Part shown: positions 9,422 through 17,985 of the stretch, in pieces | How positions within the stretch are numbered: the first letter of the stretch is position 1 | Layout of the letters: every line of letters starts with the position of its first letter | NCBI GenBank assembly: GCA_016845105.1 | Contig: JAERTF010000022.1 | Location: 1 to 34,486, forward strand | Direction of reading: 5' to 3' | DNA length: 34,486 nucleotides | From: Bacteroidota bacterium | Lineage (GTDB): Bacteria > Bacteroidota > Bacteroidia > Bacteroidales > F082 | Notes under the pieces: generated by a model | Told to the model about the DNA's origin: nothing | Databases searched by the model: none | Seen by the model: only the letters and a program-made list of their open reading frames with translations | Program-made: the position numbers and the translations under genes

Positions 9422-10906
9422 ATGAAAAGATTTATAATTAATAAAACAATACTTACAACTGCATTTCTAACTCTATTTTTAAGTTATTCATGTAGTGATA
9501 AATTTGTTGAAGTAGCACCAGAGTACTCGATTGACTCAGAAAACTATTTCAACTCAGAGTCTGATTATTATATGGCGCTTGTGGCTTCATACGATTTACT
9601 ACAATCAACATATGCCAATGCTATTCTAGGAGAAATAGCTTCTAACAATACACTGTGCGGTGGAGAAAGCCCAACTGATGTAATTGGTTGGCAACAGGTT
9701 GATCAGATGATACAAACCCCAACAAACAGTAACCTTAGTGATATTTGGGATTGGATGTTTGCAGGTGTTCAGAGAACCAATTACTTCATGGAATTTAAGG
9801 ATAAAACGGACTTTGAAGGTAAAGATATAATGATTGGGGAGGTTCGCTTTCTAAGAGCATATTTTCATTTCGAACTTGTTAAATGGTTTGGTGGAATACC
9901 CATGAAAGTGGATAAACGATTCTCTCTTGGAGATGAAACAACAATTCCACGATCATCAATTAGTGAAGTATATGCACAAATTGAGGCTGATTTGATATAT
10001 GCTGAAAGCGTACTACCTGTGGTTCAGTCACAAACAGGAAGAGCTACCAAAGGAGCGGCCCAAGCACTTCTTGGAAAAGCATATCTATTTCAAGATAAGT
10101 TTGCTGAAGCTGCAGAGGTGCTGGAAAAAGTTATCACCCAAGGACCTTATACTTTAGTTTCCGATTACAATTCTATATTTGAAATGGAGGGTGAAAACGG
10201 ACCTGAATCTGTTTTTGAAGTTCAGTATACCGATGCAGAAGGTGCAAGTTTTAACTGTTTACAATGTGTTGAAGGAAATGTTGCAGTAGGTTTTAGTGGT
10301 GTAAGAAGCTACGACGGACCTCTGTTTACATCTGGTTTTAGTTTTAATGTACCTGTGCAGGAAGCTGTTGATGCATTTGAGAATGGCGATAACAGAAAAG
10401 CAGTAACAATATTGGATATTGTAACTTGGGCTGATTCAACAGGTGCCACATATACAACGGGTAATCAGAATACAGGATACTTTAACAGAAAATACCTTCC
10501 TCGAAAGCGAAGCGAAAATGCCCAGCCAGATTTAAATTTGACGAACCCCAATAATTATAGATCAATAAGATACTCTGATGTACTATTAATGGCTGCTGAA
10601 GCAAATAATCGTGGAGGAATATCTGATGCCAAAGCACAAGAATACTTAAATATGGTGCGTAGCCGAGCATTTGGTAATGATGATCATAATATCACATACT
10701 CAGGTGCAGCATTAACAGATGCAATTTATCACGAACGTCGAGTCGAACTTATGGGCGAGGGTCATCATTTCTTTGATCTTGTAAGAACAGGTAGAGCTGC
10801 TAGCAATATTGAAGGATTTACAGCTGGTAAAAATGAGTTATTCCCAATCCCAATTGAAGAGATTGAGTTCTCAGCAGGTAACTGGGCACAAAACCCAAAT
10901 TATTAA
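9422..10906 (+). CDS. susD-like: SusD-like surface lipoprotein
   Basis: This 494-residue RagB/SusD family lipoprotein binds glycan at the cell surface and closes over the SusC channel. The signal peptide ends in a lipobox (SYSC, C24), followed by 'SDKFVEVAPEY', the usual SusD N-terminal region. Helical TPR-like segments follow ('GEVRFLRAYFHFELVKWFGG', 'TKGAAQALLGKAYLFQDKFA'). The C-terminal 'RYSDVLLMAAEA', 'VRSRAFG', 'HERRVELMGEGHHFFDLVRT' and 'NELFPIPIEEIE' are hallmark family motifs. Length and order next to susC are standard. Specificity cannot be read from the sequence alone. Confidence 0.95.
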   Translation: MKRFIINKTILTTAFLTLFLSYSCSDKFVEVAPEYSIDSENYFNSESDYYMALVASYDLLQSTYANAILGEIASNNTLCGGESPTDVIGWQQVDQMIQTPTNSNLSDIWDWMFAGVQRTNYFMEFKDKTDFEGKDIMIGEVRFLRAYFHFELVKWFGGIPMKVDKRFSLGDETTIPRSSISEVYAQIEADLIYAESVLPVVQSQTGRATKGAAQALLGKAYLFQDKFAEAAEVLEKVITQGPYTLVSDYNSIFEMEGENGPESVFEVQYTDAEGASFNCLQCVEGNVAVGFSGVRSYDGPLFTSGFSFNVPVQEAVDAFENGDNRKAVTILDIVTWADSTGATYTTGNQNTGYFNRKYLPRKRSENAQPDLNLTNPNNYRSIRYSDVLLMAAEANNRGGISDAKAQEYLNMVRSRAFGNDDHNITYSGAALTDAIYHERRVELMGEGHHFFDLVRTGRAASNIEGFTAGKNELFPIPIEEIEFSAGNWAQNPNY

Positions 10907-10921
10907 TCCAAAATATAAAAG

Positions 10922-12997
10922 ATGAATCTAATGAAAAATATAGCATTATTAATGATCCTCCTTGTATTTGCATCTTCATGTAAAAAGGAGATAGATAATC
11001 TTAGTGAACTGGATAAAGTTACTGCTCCAACCAATGTAACAGCAGTTTTCGATATCACTCAAGATAATAGTGGACTGGTTACTATTGTTCCAGCAGCAGA
11101 GGGAGTTACTTCTTACAGTATCACTTTTGGTGATGTTGCTGATGAAGTTCCAGAAGTATACTCTGTACATGAAAAAATAACTCACACTTACACAGAAGGC
11201 GTATATTCTGTTGGCATTACTGCCATAGGTTTATCAGGTCTTACTGCAACAATCAATAAGGAACTAAACGTAACATTTAAGGCTCCTGAAGATTTGGATG
11301 TGACCATTGAAATAGATGATACAAACCCTGCATTGGTATTTGTTTCAGCAACTGCAAAGTATGCAACTGTAATGGATATTTATTTTGGTGATGTGCCAGA
11401 TGAAGAACCTGTGCAAGCTCTACCAGAAGAAGTTGTTAGTCATTTGTATGATGAACCAGGTGATTTTATCATAAAAGTAGTAGCAAAAAGTGGTGGTGCT
11501 GAAACAACTGAATTTACTGATACGGTTACAATTGTTGGCGCTACTGACCCAATAACATTTCCCGTAACGTTTGAATCTATTACAGTAAATTATGCATTTA
11601 ATGATTTTGGAAATGTTGTTACTACTGTAGTTGACAATCCTGACCCTTCTGGAATTAATACAAGCAGCAAGGTTGCTAAATCTATAAAGCCAGATGGTGC
11701 AGAAACATGGGGCGGATCATTCTTTACAATGGAAAGCCCAATTGACTTTTTAGCAAGTCAAAAGCTGAAACTAAAAGTATGGTCTCCAAAATCAAATGCA
11801 GTTGTAAAACTAAAGGTTGAAAACAAAGACAATACAGATTTAAATTACGAAGTTGATATGACCACAACAGTTTCGAATCAATGGGAAGAAATAACTTATG
11901 ATTTCACAGGAATTGATTTAAGTTATGAATATCAAAACATTGTTGTTTTCTTCGATTTTGGAAATGTTGGCGATAATTCAGAGTATTATTTTGACGATGT
12001 AGATCTAGTAAATACCACTCCTGGAACTGGAATAACTGGAACTTGGAAAATGGAGCCAGTAGCTGGTTCACTTGGCGTAGGACCCGAGCAGGGCGATATA
12101 TCATGGTGGGCCATTGACGATGCTGGAATTGTTGAAAGAGCATGCTTTTTTGATGATACATATGTTTTTAATGCCGATGGAACATTTAATAACGTGCTTG
12201 ATGGTGAAACTTGGGTAGAAGATTGGCAGGGAGGTACGAATTCATGTGGTGCACCTGTTGCTCCTCACGATGGTTTAAATCCAGGTACTTTTGTTTATGA
12301 TGGAACTGCCGGTTCTGTTACATTAAATGGAATAGGTTCTTACCTAGGAATTCCTAAAGCCTATAATGGAGGAGAACTTACTACTCCCGATGACACTCCA
12401 GAAACAATTACTTATGTAGTTGCATTAACTGAAAACGATACTAAAATGACACTTGATATCGATGTTGGAGGTGGATGGTGGAGATTCATTTTAGTTAAAG
12501 ATGAGTCACCGGTATCTTCCGTGCTGGAAGGAACCTGGAAGATTGCACCCGAAGCCTCTTCATTGGGAGTTGGTCCTGAAATGGGTGATATGTCGTGGTG
12601 GGCTATAGCTGATGCTGGTGTAGCTGAAAGAGCCTGTTTCTTTGATGACACCTATGTTTTCGGTGCCGATGGATCATTTACTAATATACTTGGTTCTGAA
12701 ACATGGGTTGAAGATTGGCAAGGTGGTACAAATTCATGTGGAATACCTGTGACTCCGCATGATGGAACCAATCCGGCAACATATACTTATGATGCAAGTG
12801 CAGGTACTGTAACTATTGTTGGTCTAGGTTCATACCTAGGCATACCAAAGCCATATAATGGAGGTGAGCTTACTTCACCTGCAGATGCACCCGATTCTAT
12901 TACATATTTGATATCATTATCAGAAAACAATACACGTATGACCATTGATATTGATATCGCAACTGGATGGTGGAGATTTATACTAGTAAAAAATTAA
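10922..12997 (+). CDS. Surface glycan-binding lipoprotein with duplicated 154-aa module
   Basis: This 691-residue lipoprotein sits in the SusE/SusF position and has no enzyme motif. The lipobox is ASSC (C20). Two PKD/Ig-like domains cover about 35-118 and 120-206. A beta-sandwich module (about 212-362) ends in 'NSEYYFDDVDL', the pattern of carbohydrate-binding modules. It is closely related to residues 175-338 of the partial protein at the right edge of the window. Residues 373-526 and 537-690 are tandem copies of one module, both exactly 154 residues and about 70% identical by eye. Each copy starts GTWK and contains 'GDxSWWAI', 'ERACFFDDTYVF' and 'ETWVEDWQGGTNSCG', and ends 'GWWRFILVK'. The GTWK start and the YVF-ADG-F segment recall lipocalin-like domains; the many Trp residues suit sugar stacking. 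It probably holds beta-glucan at the surface; the ligand is inferred. Confidence 0.8.
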   Translation: MNLMKNIALLMILLVFASSCKKEIDNLSELDKVTAPTNVTAVFDITQDNSGLVTIVPAAEGVTSYSITFGDVADEVPEVYSVHEKITHTYTEGVYSVGITAIGLSGLTATINKELNVTFKAPEDLDVTIEIDDTNPALVFVSATAKYATVMDIYFGDVPDEEPVQALPEEVVSHLYDEPGDFIIKVVAKSGGAETTEFTDTVTIVGATDPITFPVTFESITVNYAFNDFGNVVTTVVDNPDPSGINTSSKVAKSIKPDGAETWGGSFFTMESPIDFLASQKLKLKVWSPKSNAVVKLKVENKDNTDLNYEVDMTTTVSNQWEEITYDFTGIDLSYEYQNIVVFFDFGNVGDNSEYYFDDVDLVNTTPGTGITGTWKMEPVAGSLGVGPEQGDISWWAIDDAGIVERACFFDDTYVFNADGTFNNVLDGETWVEDWQGGTNSCGAPVAPHDGLNPGTFVYDGTAGSVTLNGIGSYLGIPKAYNGGELTTPDDTPETITYVVALTENDTKMTLDIDVGGGWWRFILVKDESPVSSVLEGTWKIAPEASSLGVGPEMGDMSWWAIADAGVAERACFFDDTYVFGADGSFTNILGSETWVEDWQGGTNSCGIPVTPHDGTNPATYTYDASAGTVTIVGLGSYLGIPKPYNGGELTSPADAPDSITYLISLSENNTRMTIDIDIATGWWRFILVKN
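12038..12499 (+). repeat. First copy of the 154-residue tandem module
   Basis: This encodes residues 373-526 of the 691-residue lipoprotein. It aligns without gaps to the copy at 12530-12991. Shared landmarks include LGVGPE, SWWAI, ACFFDDTYVF, WVEDWQGGTNSCG, GSYLGIPK and YNGGEL. Confidence 0.9.
12530..12991 (+). repeat. Second copy of the 154-residue tandem module
   Basis: This encodes residues 537-690. It has the same length as the first copy and is joined to it by a 10-residue linker. Substitutions are scattered and mostly conservative while all Trp and Cys positions in the landmarks are kept, consistent with selection to keep two working binding sites. Confidence 0.9.
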
Positions 12998-13010
12998 AAA
13001 TCAATAGAAG

Positions 13011-13958
13011 ATGAAAACAATAAGTCAATTTATATTAGTTATTCTTATCGGATTACTGTTTACAACATACGGTTGCCGAGATGATGAATTTGAACTTGGA
13101 GCACTAGTTACACCCACCAACCTTACTGTAACATATGAAATTATGGGTGTTGATGCCGAGAACCCTTATGGTGATGGTAGCGGAAAGGTAAGCTTTAAAG
13201 CTACCGCTGACAATGCTATTACCTATACCTTTGATTTTGGAGATGATAGAGATATAAAAATAGTTGCCAATGGAGAAATAATATATCCTTTCGCCACAAA
13301 CGGTATCAATATATACAATGTTACTGTAAATGCTGTAGGGACAGGTGGAATAACAACGAGCAGCGTTTCTCAAGTCGAAGTGTTGAGTAATTTTGAGGAC
13401 CCTGATGCTTTGGAGTTCTTAACCGGCGGAGATTCAAAAAAATGGTATTGGGCTACTGATATACCAGCATTTGTTGGTTTGGGACCTGAAGCTGAGGATT
13501 ATGGTAATCTGGATTTTACATGGCCAAACTGGTGGCAAATTAGTCCATGGGATACAGATAAAGAGTGCATGTATTCTGCAGAATTTGTCTTTACCAAAAC
13601 AGGTGATAATGGTCTTACTTTTGAGCAACTAGAAGGCCCAGCTTTTATACCAGCTACATATGCGGATATTATAGGTGTTGCTGGTGATTTATGCTATGGT
13701 GAAGAAGTAGCTCCAAACCTCTACGGAGTTAAAACTGTTACTTTCTCACCATCATCATCAATGGCAGCACTTGAAGGTGGCTACAGAGGTACAACTATGT
13801 CTTTTTCCGATGGAGGATTTATGTGTTGGTGGGTTGGAACCAGTGAATATGATATTATTGAAGTTTCAGATAACATACTAAAAGTTCGTATAAAACAAAA
13901 TGAAACTTATGCATGGTATCATATCTTTACTTCAGTCAAACCAATTCAAACTAAGTAA
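13011..13958 (+). CDS. PKD-containing surface lipoprotein
   Basis: This 315-residue lipoprotein has a lipobox at TYGC (C22), a PKD-like domain at about 33-125 ('YTFDFGDDRD') and a C-terminal domain at about 135-310. The C-terminal domain contains 'KKWYWATDIPAFVGLGPEAE', 'WPNWWQISPWD', 'ECMYSAEFVFTKTG', 'MCWWVGTSEYD' and 'YAWYHIFT'. It shares the GLGPE...WW...C...YxFxxxG order with the duplicated module of the preceding protein, so it may be a distant relative of it. It starts 13 bases after the previous stop and is probably made from the same transcript. There is no catalytic motif. Most likely it is another surface glycan-binding protein of the SusE/SGBP type; this is inferred from position, anchoring and Trp-rich content. 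Confidence 0.72.
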   Translation: MKTISQFILVILIGLLFTTYGCRDDEFELGALVTPTNLTVTYEIMGVDAENPYGDGSGKVSFKATADNAITYTFDFGDDRDIKIVANGEIIYPFATNGINIYNVTVNAVGTGGITTSSVSQVEVLSNFEDPDALEFLTGGDSKKWYWATDIPAFVGLGPEAEDYGNLDFTWPNWWQISPWDTDKECMYSAEFVFTKTGDNGLTFEQLEGPAFIPATYADIIGVAGDLCYGEEVAPNLYGVKTVTFSPSSSMAALEGGYRGTTMSFSDGGFMCWWVGTSEYDIIEVSDNILKVRIKQNETYAWYHIFTSVKPIQTK

Positions 13959-14001
13959 TGTTTTTTCATAATAATAAATTTGGTTAGTGGGTTTTTATAT
14001 G

Positions 14002-14047
14002 GGTGTTGCATTTAATTGGATTGGTTTTCAATACAAAATGCAATACC
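14002..14047 (+). other. 12-bp intercistronic stem-loop
   Basis: GGTGTTGCATTT (14002-14013) pairs with AAATGCAATACC (14036-14047), 12 pairs including one G-U, enclosing a 22-base loop. It lies in the 151-bp gap between the surface-protein genes and the first GH16. No long U tract follows, so a simple Rho-independent terminator is unlikely. It could protect the 3' end of the susCD messenger or be a processing or attenuation element. Confidence 0.5.
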
Positions 14048-14068
14048 TGTATTTTACCACTTAAAAAC

Positions 14069-14096
14069 TTGTTAGTTTTAAAATGGATATAATTTG
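14069..14096 (+). promoter_or_regulatory. Weak internal promoter candidate before first GH16
   Basis: TTG at 14069-14071 and TATAATTTG at 14088-14096 resemble -33 and -7 elements, but the -7 element has three rather than two bases between TA and TTTG. It lies just upstream of the GH16 start at 14110 and just downstream of the stem-loop, which would suit a secondary start for the enzyme genes. The match is imperfect. Confidence 0.3.
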
Positions 14097-14109
14097 GAAC
14101 ATTAAATAA

Positions 14110-15453
14110 ATGATTATGAGGGAAAATACACTGAAAATAGTTCTAGTTGGTAATCGTATCTCATTGTTTGCAATACTAATGATGGTAGCAGTTTTTATAT
14201 TCACGTTGGGTGGTTGTAAAAAAGATGATGACAGTGGCTTTACAACCGCATTCACTTATCAGTATATTGATGATAATCACGTACTTTTTGAGAATATGTC
14301 GAGTGGCGAATATTACTCAATGATTTGGGATTTTGGTAATGGGCAAGCTGATACTACAACAGATAAGAAGAAAAGCCACAGTATCTATTATCCGACAGCA
14401 GGTGATTATGAAGTGTCTCTTTTGGTATCAGACTACACTGGAAATAAACAAACTGTTATAGAGGCCATAGAAATAACATCAACTGATTTTCAGGTATCAT
14501 TTACTGCGGAAATTGATCTGGTTAACCCTAATTATGTTAATCTTACTAACACATCACAGGGTGAATTTACCTCATTAAGTTGGATATACTTAAATGAAGT
14601 AGTAGAAAACGAAAATGAAATTCAGGCATATTTTCCATTAAAAGGTGTTTATGAGATAAAGCTACAGGTTGTAAAAAATAATAATACATATCATTCAACC
14701 AAAACAGTTATTATTGAGCAAGATGATCCAGGAAATATCCCCAACCTAATTTGGTCTGATGAATTTGATTACACTGGACTTCCAAATAGCACCTATTGGA
14801 ATATGGAAACCGGTGGAGGCGGATGGGGAAATAATGAACTTCAATATTATACCAAAAGAGAAGACAATGCATTAGTTGCCAATGGTGTACTTACTATTAC
14901 TGCAAAAGAAGAGTCCTATGGTGGTAGAGATTATACATCTGCCAGAATTACTACTCAGAATAAATTCGATTTTAAATACGGTAAAATTGAAGCACGAATT
15001 AAGCTTCCATATGGCAAAGGAATATGGCCTGCATTTTGGATGTTGGGCGACAATATCAGTTCTGTTGGGTGGCCCGTTTGTGGTGAAATTGATATAATGG
15101 AGATGGTAGGAGGTGATAATAATGGAGATAATACAGTTTATTCCACATTACACTGGCAACATGATGGTGGGCATGCTGATTATGGAGAAAGTTATAAGCT
15201 ATCATCCGGTGTTTTCGCAGATGATTTCCACACTTTTGCTGTGGAATGGGATACCCAAGAAATACGTGGATATGTTGATGACATACAATATTTTAATGCT
15301 GATATTACGCCCTCACAACTTAGCGAGTTTCATAATAACTTCTTCATCATTCTTAATATTGCTGTTGGAGGTAACTGGCCAGGTTCTCCAAATGCAACAA
15401 CATCATTTCCTCAAAAAATGGAGATTGATTATGTTCGAGTTTATAGTCTGTAG
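14110..15453 (+). CDS. PKD-GH16 endo-beta-1,3-glucanase lipoprotein (laminarinase type)
   Basis: This 447-residue surface enzyme is predicted to cut internal beta-1,3-glucosidic bonds. The long N-terminus ends in a lipobox LGGC (C36); the start could also be Met3. A PKD domain is at about 45-124 ('WDFGNG') and a second PKD-like domain at 127-203. The GH16 domain spans 211-447. The signature GEIDIME gives nucleophile E326, D328 and acid/base E331. 'GGGGWGNNELQYYT', 'GIWPAFWMLG' and the ending 'MEIDYVRVY' are typical of bacterial laminarinases (GH16_3). The absence of the kappa-carrageenase or agarase inserts also favours beta-glucan. Surface anchoring suits the first attack on long polymer. 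Confidence 0.9.
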   Translation: MIMRENTLKIVLVGNRISLFAILMMVAVFIFTLGGCKKDDDSGFTTAFTYQYIDDNHVLFENMSSGEYYSMIWDFGNGQADTTTDKKKSHSIYYPTAGDYEVSLLVSDYTGNKQTVIEAIEITSTDFQVSFTAEIDLVNPNYVNLTNTSQGEFTSLSWIYLNEVVENENEIQAYFPLKGVYEIKLQVVKNNNTYHSTKTVIIEQDDPGNIPNLIWSDEFDYTGLPNSTYWNMETGGGGWGNNELQYYTKREDNALVANGVLTITAKEESYGGRDYTSARITTQNKFDFKYGKIEARIKLPYGKGIWPAFWMLGDNISSVGWPVCGEIDIMEMVGGDNNGDNTVYSTLHWQHDGGHADYGESYKLSSGVFADDFHTFAVEWDTQEIRGYVDDIQYFNADITPSQLSEFHNNFFIILNIAVGGNWPGSPNATTSFPQKMEIDYVRVYSL

Positions 15454-15545
15454 GATAGTAATAATCATTATCGATTTCAAATATCCATTGGTATTGTTTC
15501 CACAGAGAATAATTTATTAAGAAAACTACTTAAAAGATAATTTTC

Positions 15546-16379
15546 ATGAAAACATCGATATTTTTAATAAGCCTTGTTCTGATTGCTGGTTCTATTATCT
15601 ATTTGGTTTCAAGATCTGTAGCTGTTGTAAATAGAGAAAATGATGAATTTGAACTTGTTTGGAGTGATGAATTTAGTTATAGCGGACTTCCAGATCCTAC
15701 AAAATGGGATTATGATACCGAAGGGAATTATGCCGGATGGGGAAACAATGAGTCCCAATATTACACCATGGCAGATTTGGATAATGCATCAGTAACAAAT
15801 GGAACACTTAAAATAACTGCTCAATACGAAGATTACAATGAAAAGCAATACACATCTGCAAGATTAATGTCAAAGGCAGATTGGCAGTATGGAAGAATTG
15901 AAGTATCAGCAAAATTACCTGTTGGTCATGGTACATGGTCGGCAATTTGGCTTATGCCGGGAGGTTGGACATTTAGTGACGGAAACTGGCCCGACATTGG
16001 AGAAATAGATATAATGGAGCATGTTGGCCATGACCCAGGGGTAATTCATGCATCAGCCCATTCAAAAGACTACCAATGGCAAAAAAACACGCAAAAAACA
16101 GCAACAATCCACATACCTGTTGTAAATGAAAGCTTTCACTCATACATACTAGACTGGACTCCTGATATTATGAAAGCATATGTTGATGACAGTTTGTATT
16201 TCGAATATAGTAATGAAGGTTTAGGAGCCTCAAAATGGCCATATGACAAGCCCTTTTACCTTATCCTAAACTTAGCTGTTGGTGGAGCATGGGGAAGCAT
16301 GATGGGTATTGACTCTGCTGCATTTCCTCAAACTATGGAAGTCGACTATGTTAGAGTATTTAAAATAAAACCTGACTAA
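15546..16379 (+). CDS. GH16 endo-beta-glucanase, single domain
   Basis: This 277-residue enzyme consists of an N-terminal hydrophobic stretch (about residues 4-21, no lipobox Cys) and one GH16 domain (38-277). GEIDIMEHVG gives nucleophile E153, D155 and acid/base E158. 'GWGNNESQYYT', 'GTWSAIWLMPGG' and 'MEVDYVRVF' match laminarinase-type GH16. Lacking PKD domains and a lipid anchor, it is probably periplasmic or held by an uncleaved N-terminal helix. It may process oligosaccharides brought in by SusCD, while the preceding GH16 works on the surface. It starts 92 bases after the first GH16, and the next gene starts 7 bases after its stop. Activity on beta-1,3 or mixed-linked glucan cannot be separated by sequence. 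Confidence 0.88.
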   Translation: MKTSIFLISLVLIAGSIIYLVSRSVAVVNRENDEFELVWSDEFSYSGLPDPTKWDYDTEGNYAGWGNNESQYYTMADLDNASVTNGTLKITAQYEDYNEKQYTSARLMSKADWQYGRIEVSAKLPVGHGTWSAIWLMPGGWTFSDGNWPDIGEIDIMEHVGHDPGVIHASAHSKDYQWQKNTQKTATIHIPVVNESFHSYILDWTPDIMKAYVDDSLYFEYSNEGLGASKWPYDKPFYLILNLAVGGAWGSMMGIDSAAFPQTMEVDYVRVFKIKPD

Positions 16380-16386
16380 AAATAAA

Positions 16387-17979
16387 TTGAGACCTAACAA
16401 TCGACATATAGTTCTTATTTCATTGATTGTAGCCCTTGGAGGCTTCCTAATGGGATTTGATGCATCTGTAATTTCTGGTGTAGTTAAATTTATTGAGCCA
16501 GAATTCGGACTATCAAAAATCGAACTAGGATGGGCAGTTAGCTCCCTAACTCTCACTGCAACCATAGCTATGTTAATAGCGGGCCCATTGAGTGACCGGT
16601 GGGGACGCAAAAGGGTACTATCCTTTGCTGCTATACTATATGCATTATCAGCTATATTATCTGCCATAGCACCATCATTTATATTTTTGGTAGTTGCCAG
16701 GATGCTTGGTGGCTTTGGAGTAGGTGCATCACTAATAATCGCACCAATGTATATTGCTGAAATAGCACCTACAAAATCTAGAGGAAAGATGGTATCCTTT
16801 AACCAGTTAAATATTGTAATTGGAATCTCCGTTGCTTTTTTTACAAACTATCTAATTTTACAGCTTGGTCAATCTGAAATTGAATGGACAAAAGTATTGA
16901 AGATAGACACCTATAATTGGCGATGGATGCTTGGTATTGAAGCAATACCTGCTATTATCTATTTCTTTTCCCTTTACATAGTTCCAAGAAGTCCAAGATG
17001 GCTTATCATGAAAGGTAGGGAAGAGGAAGCTTTAATAATTATGAAAAAAGCTTCAGGACCTGAAATAGCAATTACTGAGCTTGAATCTGTAAAACAAAGT
17101 TTAATAACTGGTGCCAGTAAACAAAAAGTAAGATTAAATGAGATTTTCAGTCCTGCACTAAAAACAGCTCTTACAATTGGAGTTGTGCTTGCGGCTCTTC
17201 AGCAGTTAACAGGTATAAATTCTGTATTCTTTTATGCCCCAATGATATTTGAGCAATCAGGATTAGGCCTGGATGCATCTTTTTCACAAGCAATTTATGT
17301 AGGACTAACAAATTTAGTTTTTACAATAATTGCAATGTTATTAATTGATAGGGTTGGCCGAAAACCATTGTTATTAATTGGTGTTAGTGGAATTGTTATA
17401 TCAATGCTTGTTTTGGCATATGGGTTTAATGCTGCCACATTCACTCTTAATGACGAAAATATACCGCTAGTGTCTCAAGATATTAACAGAGGCCTACTCG
17501 AAGAATTAAAGAATATAGAATATACAAGTGATACTGAATTTAAATCAGCACTTAAAAATACTCTGGGAACATCTATTGCAACAAGATATGAGTCTGAAAT
17601 CATGTCAACTTCCATTAGCCTGAATTCGGTATTAATTTTAGCTGCAATTATCGCGTTTGTTGCATCATTTGCAGTTTCAATTGGTCCTGTAATGTGGGTA
17701 TTATTCTCCGAATTGTTTCCCAATAGGCTCAGGGCAATCGCAATTTCATTTGTTGGGTTTATTAATTCAGTGGTTAGTTTCCTAGTACAATTAGTATTTC
17801 CTTGGGAATTAGCTAATCTGGGCACATCAAACACATTTTTAATATATGGACTCTTTGCATTGTTGGGATGGTTTTTTATCCTAATTAAGGTACCTGAAAC
17901 GAAAGGTCGTTCTTTGGAGCAACTGCAATCTGTTTTTAGTAAACATTCTAAAAAAAAAATAGTTAAGAATATTTCATAA
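16387..17979 (+). CDS. Sugar-porter family MFS transporter (TTG start)
   Basis: This 530-residue inner-membrane carrier has about 12 transmembrane helices and belongs to the sugar porter (XylE/GLUT-like) branch of the MFS. Signatures are 'GPLSDRWGRKR' after helix 2, 'PRSPRWLIMKGREEEA' before the central loop, QQLTGIN at 272-278, 'DRVGRKPLLL', and PETKGRSLEQ starting at 503. A hydrophilic insert ('DENIPLVSQDINRG...') lies in a late loop. The frame starts with TTG at 16387; the next ATG (16450) falls inside helix 1, so TTG is preferred. It is 6 bases upstream of the phosphorylase-like gene, implying import of glucose or a small glucoside that feeds the same pathway. The exact substrate is unknown. 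Confidence 0.88.
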   Translation: MRPNNRHIVLISLIVALGGFLMGFDASVISGVVKFIEPEFGLSKIELGWAVSSLTLTATIAMLIAGPLSDRWGRKRVLSFAAILYALSAILSAIAPSFIFLVVARMLGGFGVGASLIIAPMYIAEIAPTKSRGKMVSFNQLNIVIGISVAFFTNYLILQLGQSEIEWTKVLKIDTYNWRWMLGIEAIPAIIYFFSLYIVPRSPRWLIMKGREEEALIIMKKASGPEIAITELESVKQSLITGASKQKVRLNEIFSPALKTALTIGVVLAALQQLTGINSVFFYAPMIFEQSGLGLDASFSQAIYVGLTNLVFTIIAMLLIDRVGRKPLLLIGVSGIVISMLVLAYGFNAATFTLNDENIPLVSQDINRGLLEELKNIEYTSDTEFKSALKNTLGTSIATRYESEIMSTSISLNSVLILAAIIAFVASFAVSIGPVMWVLFSELFPNRLRAIAISFVGFINSVVSFLVQLVFPWELANLGTSNTFLIYGLFALLGWFFILIKVPETKGRSLEQLQSVFSKHSKKKIVKNIS

Positions 17980-17985
17980 AAGTAA

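Noticed and set aside
12038..12991. Tandem repeats as an assembly artefact
   Set aside because: The copies differ at about 30% of residues and lie in one intact frame, so they are a real duplication.
15462..15478. Short palindrome ATAATCATTAT in the gap between the two GH16 genes
   Set aside because: It is very short and AT-rich, with a one-base centre, so neither a hairpin nor a convincing operator.
15113..15520. Plus-strand frame of 135 codons
   Set aside because: It overlaps the GH16 catalytic region in another frame, and its translation is low-complexity with no domain.
16272..16667. Minus-strand frame of 131 codons
   Set aside because: It lies antisense to the end of GH16 and the start of the MFS gene; both have strong family motifs in their own frames.
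17475..17834. Minus-strand frame of 119 codons
   Set aside because: It is antisense to MFS transmembrane helices, whose codon bias often creates long antisense frames.
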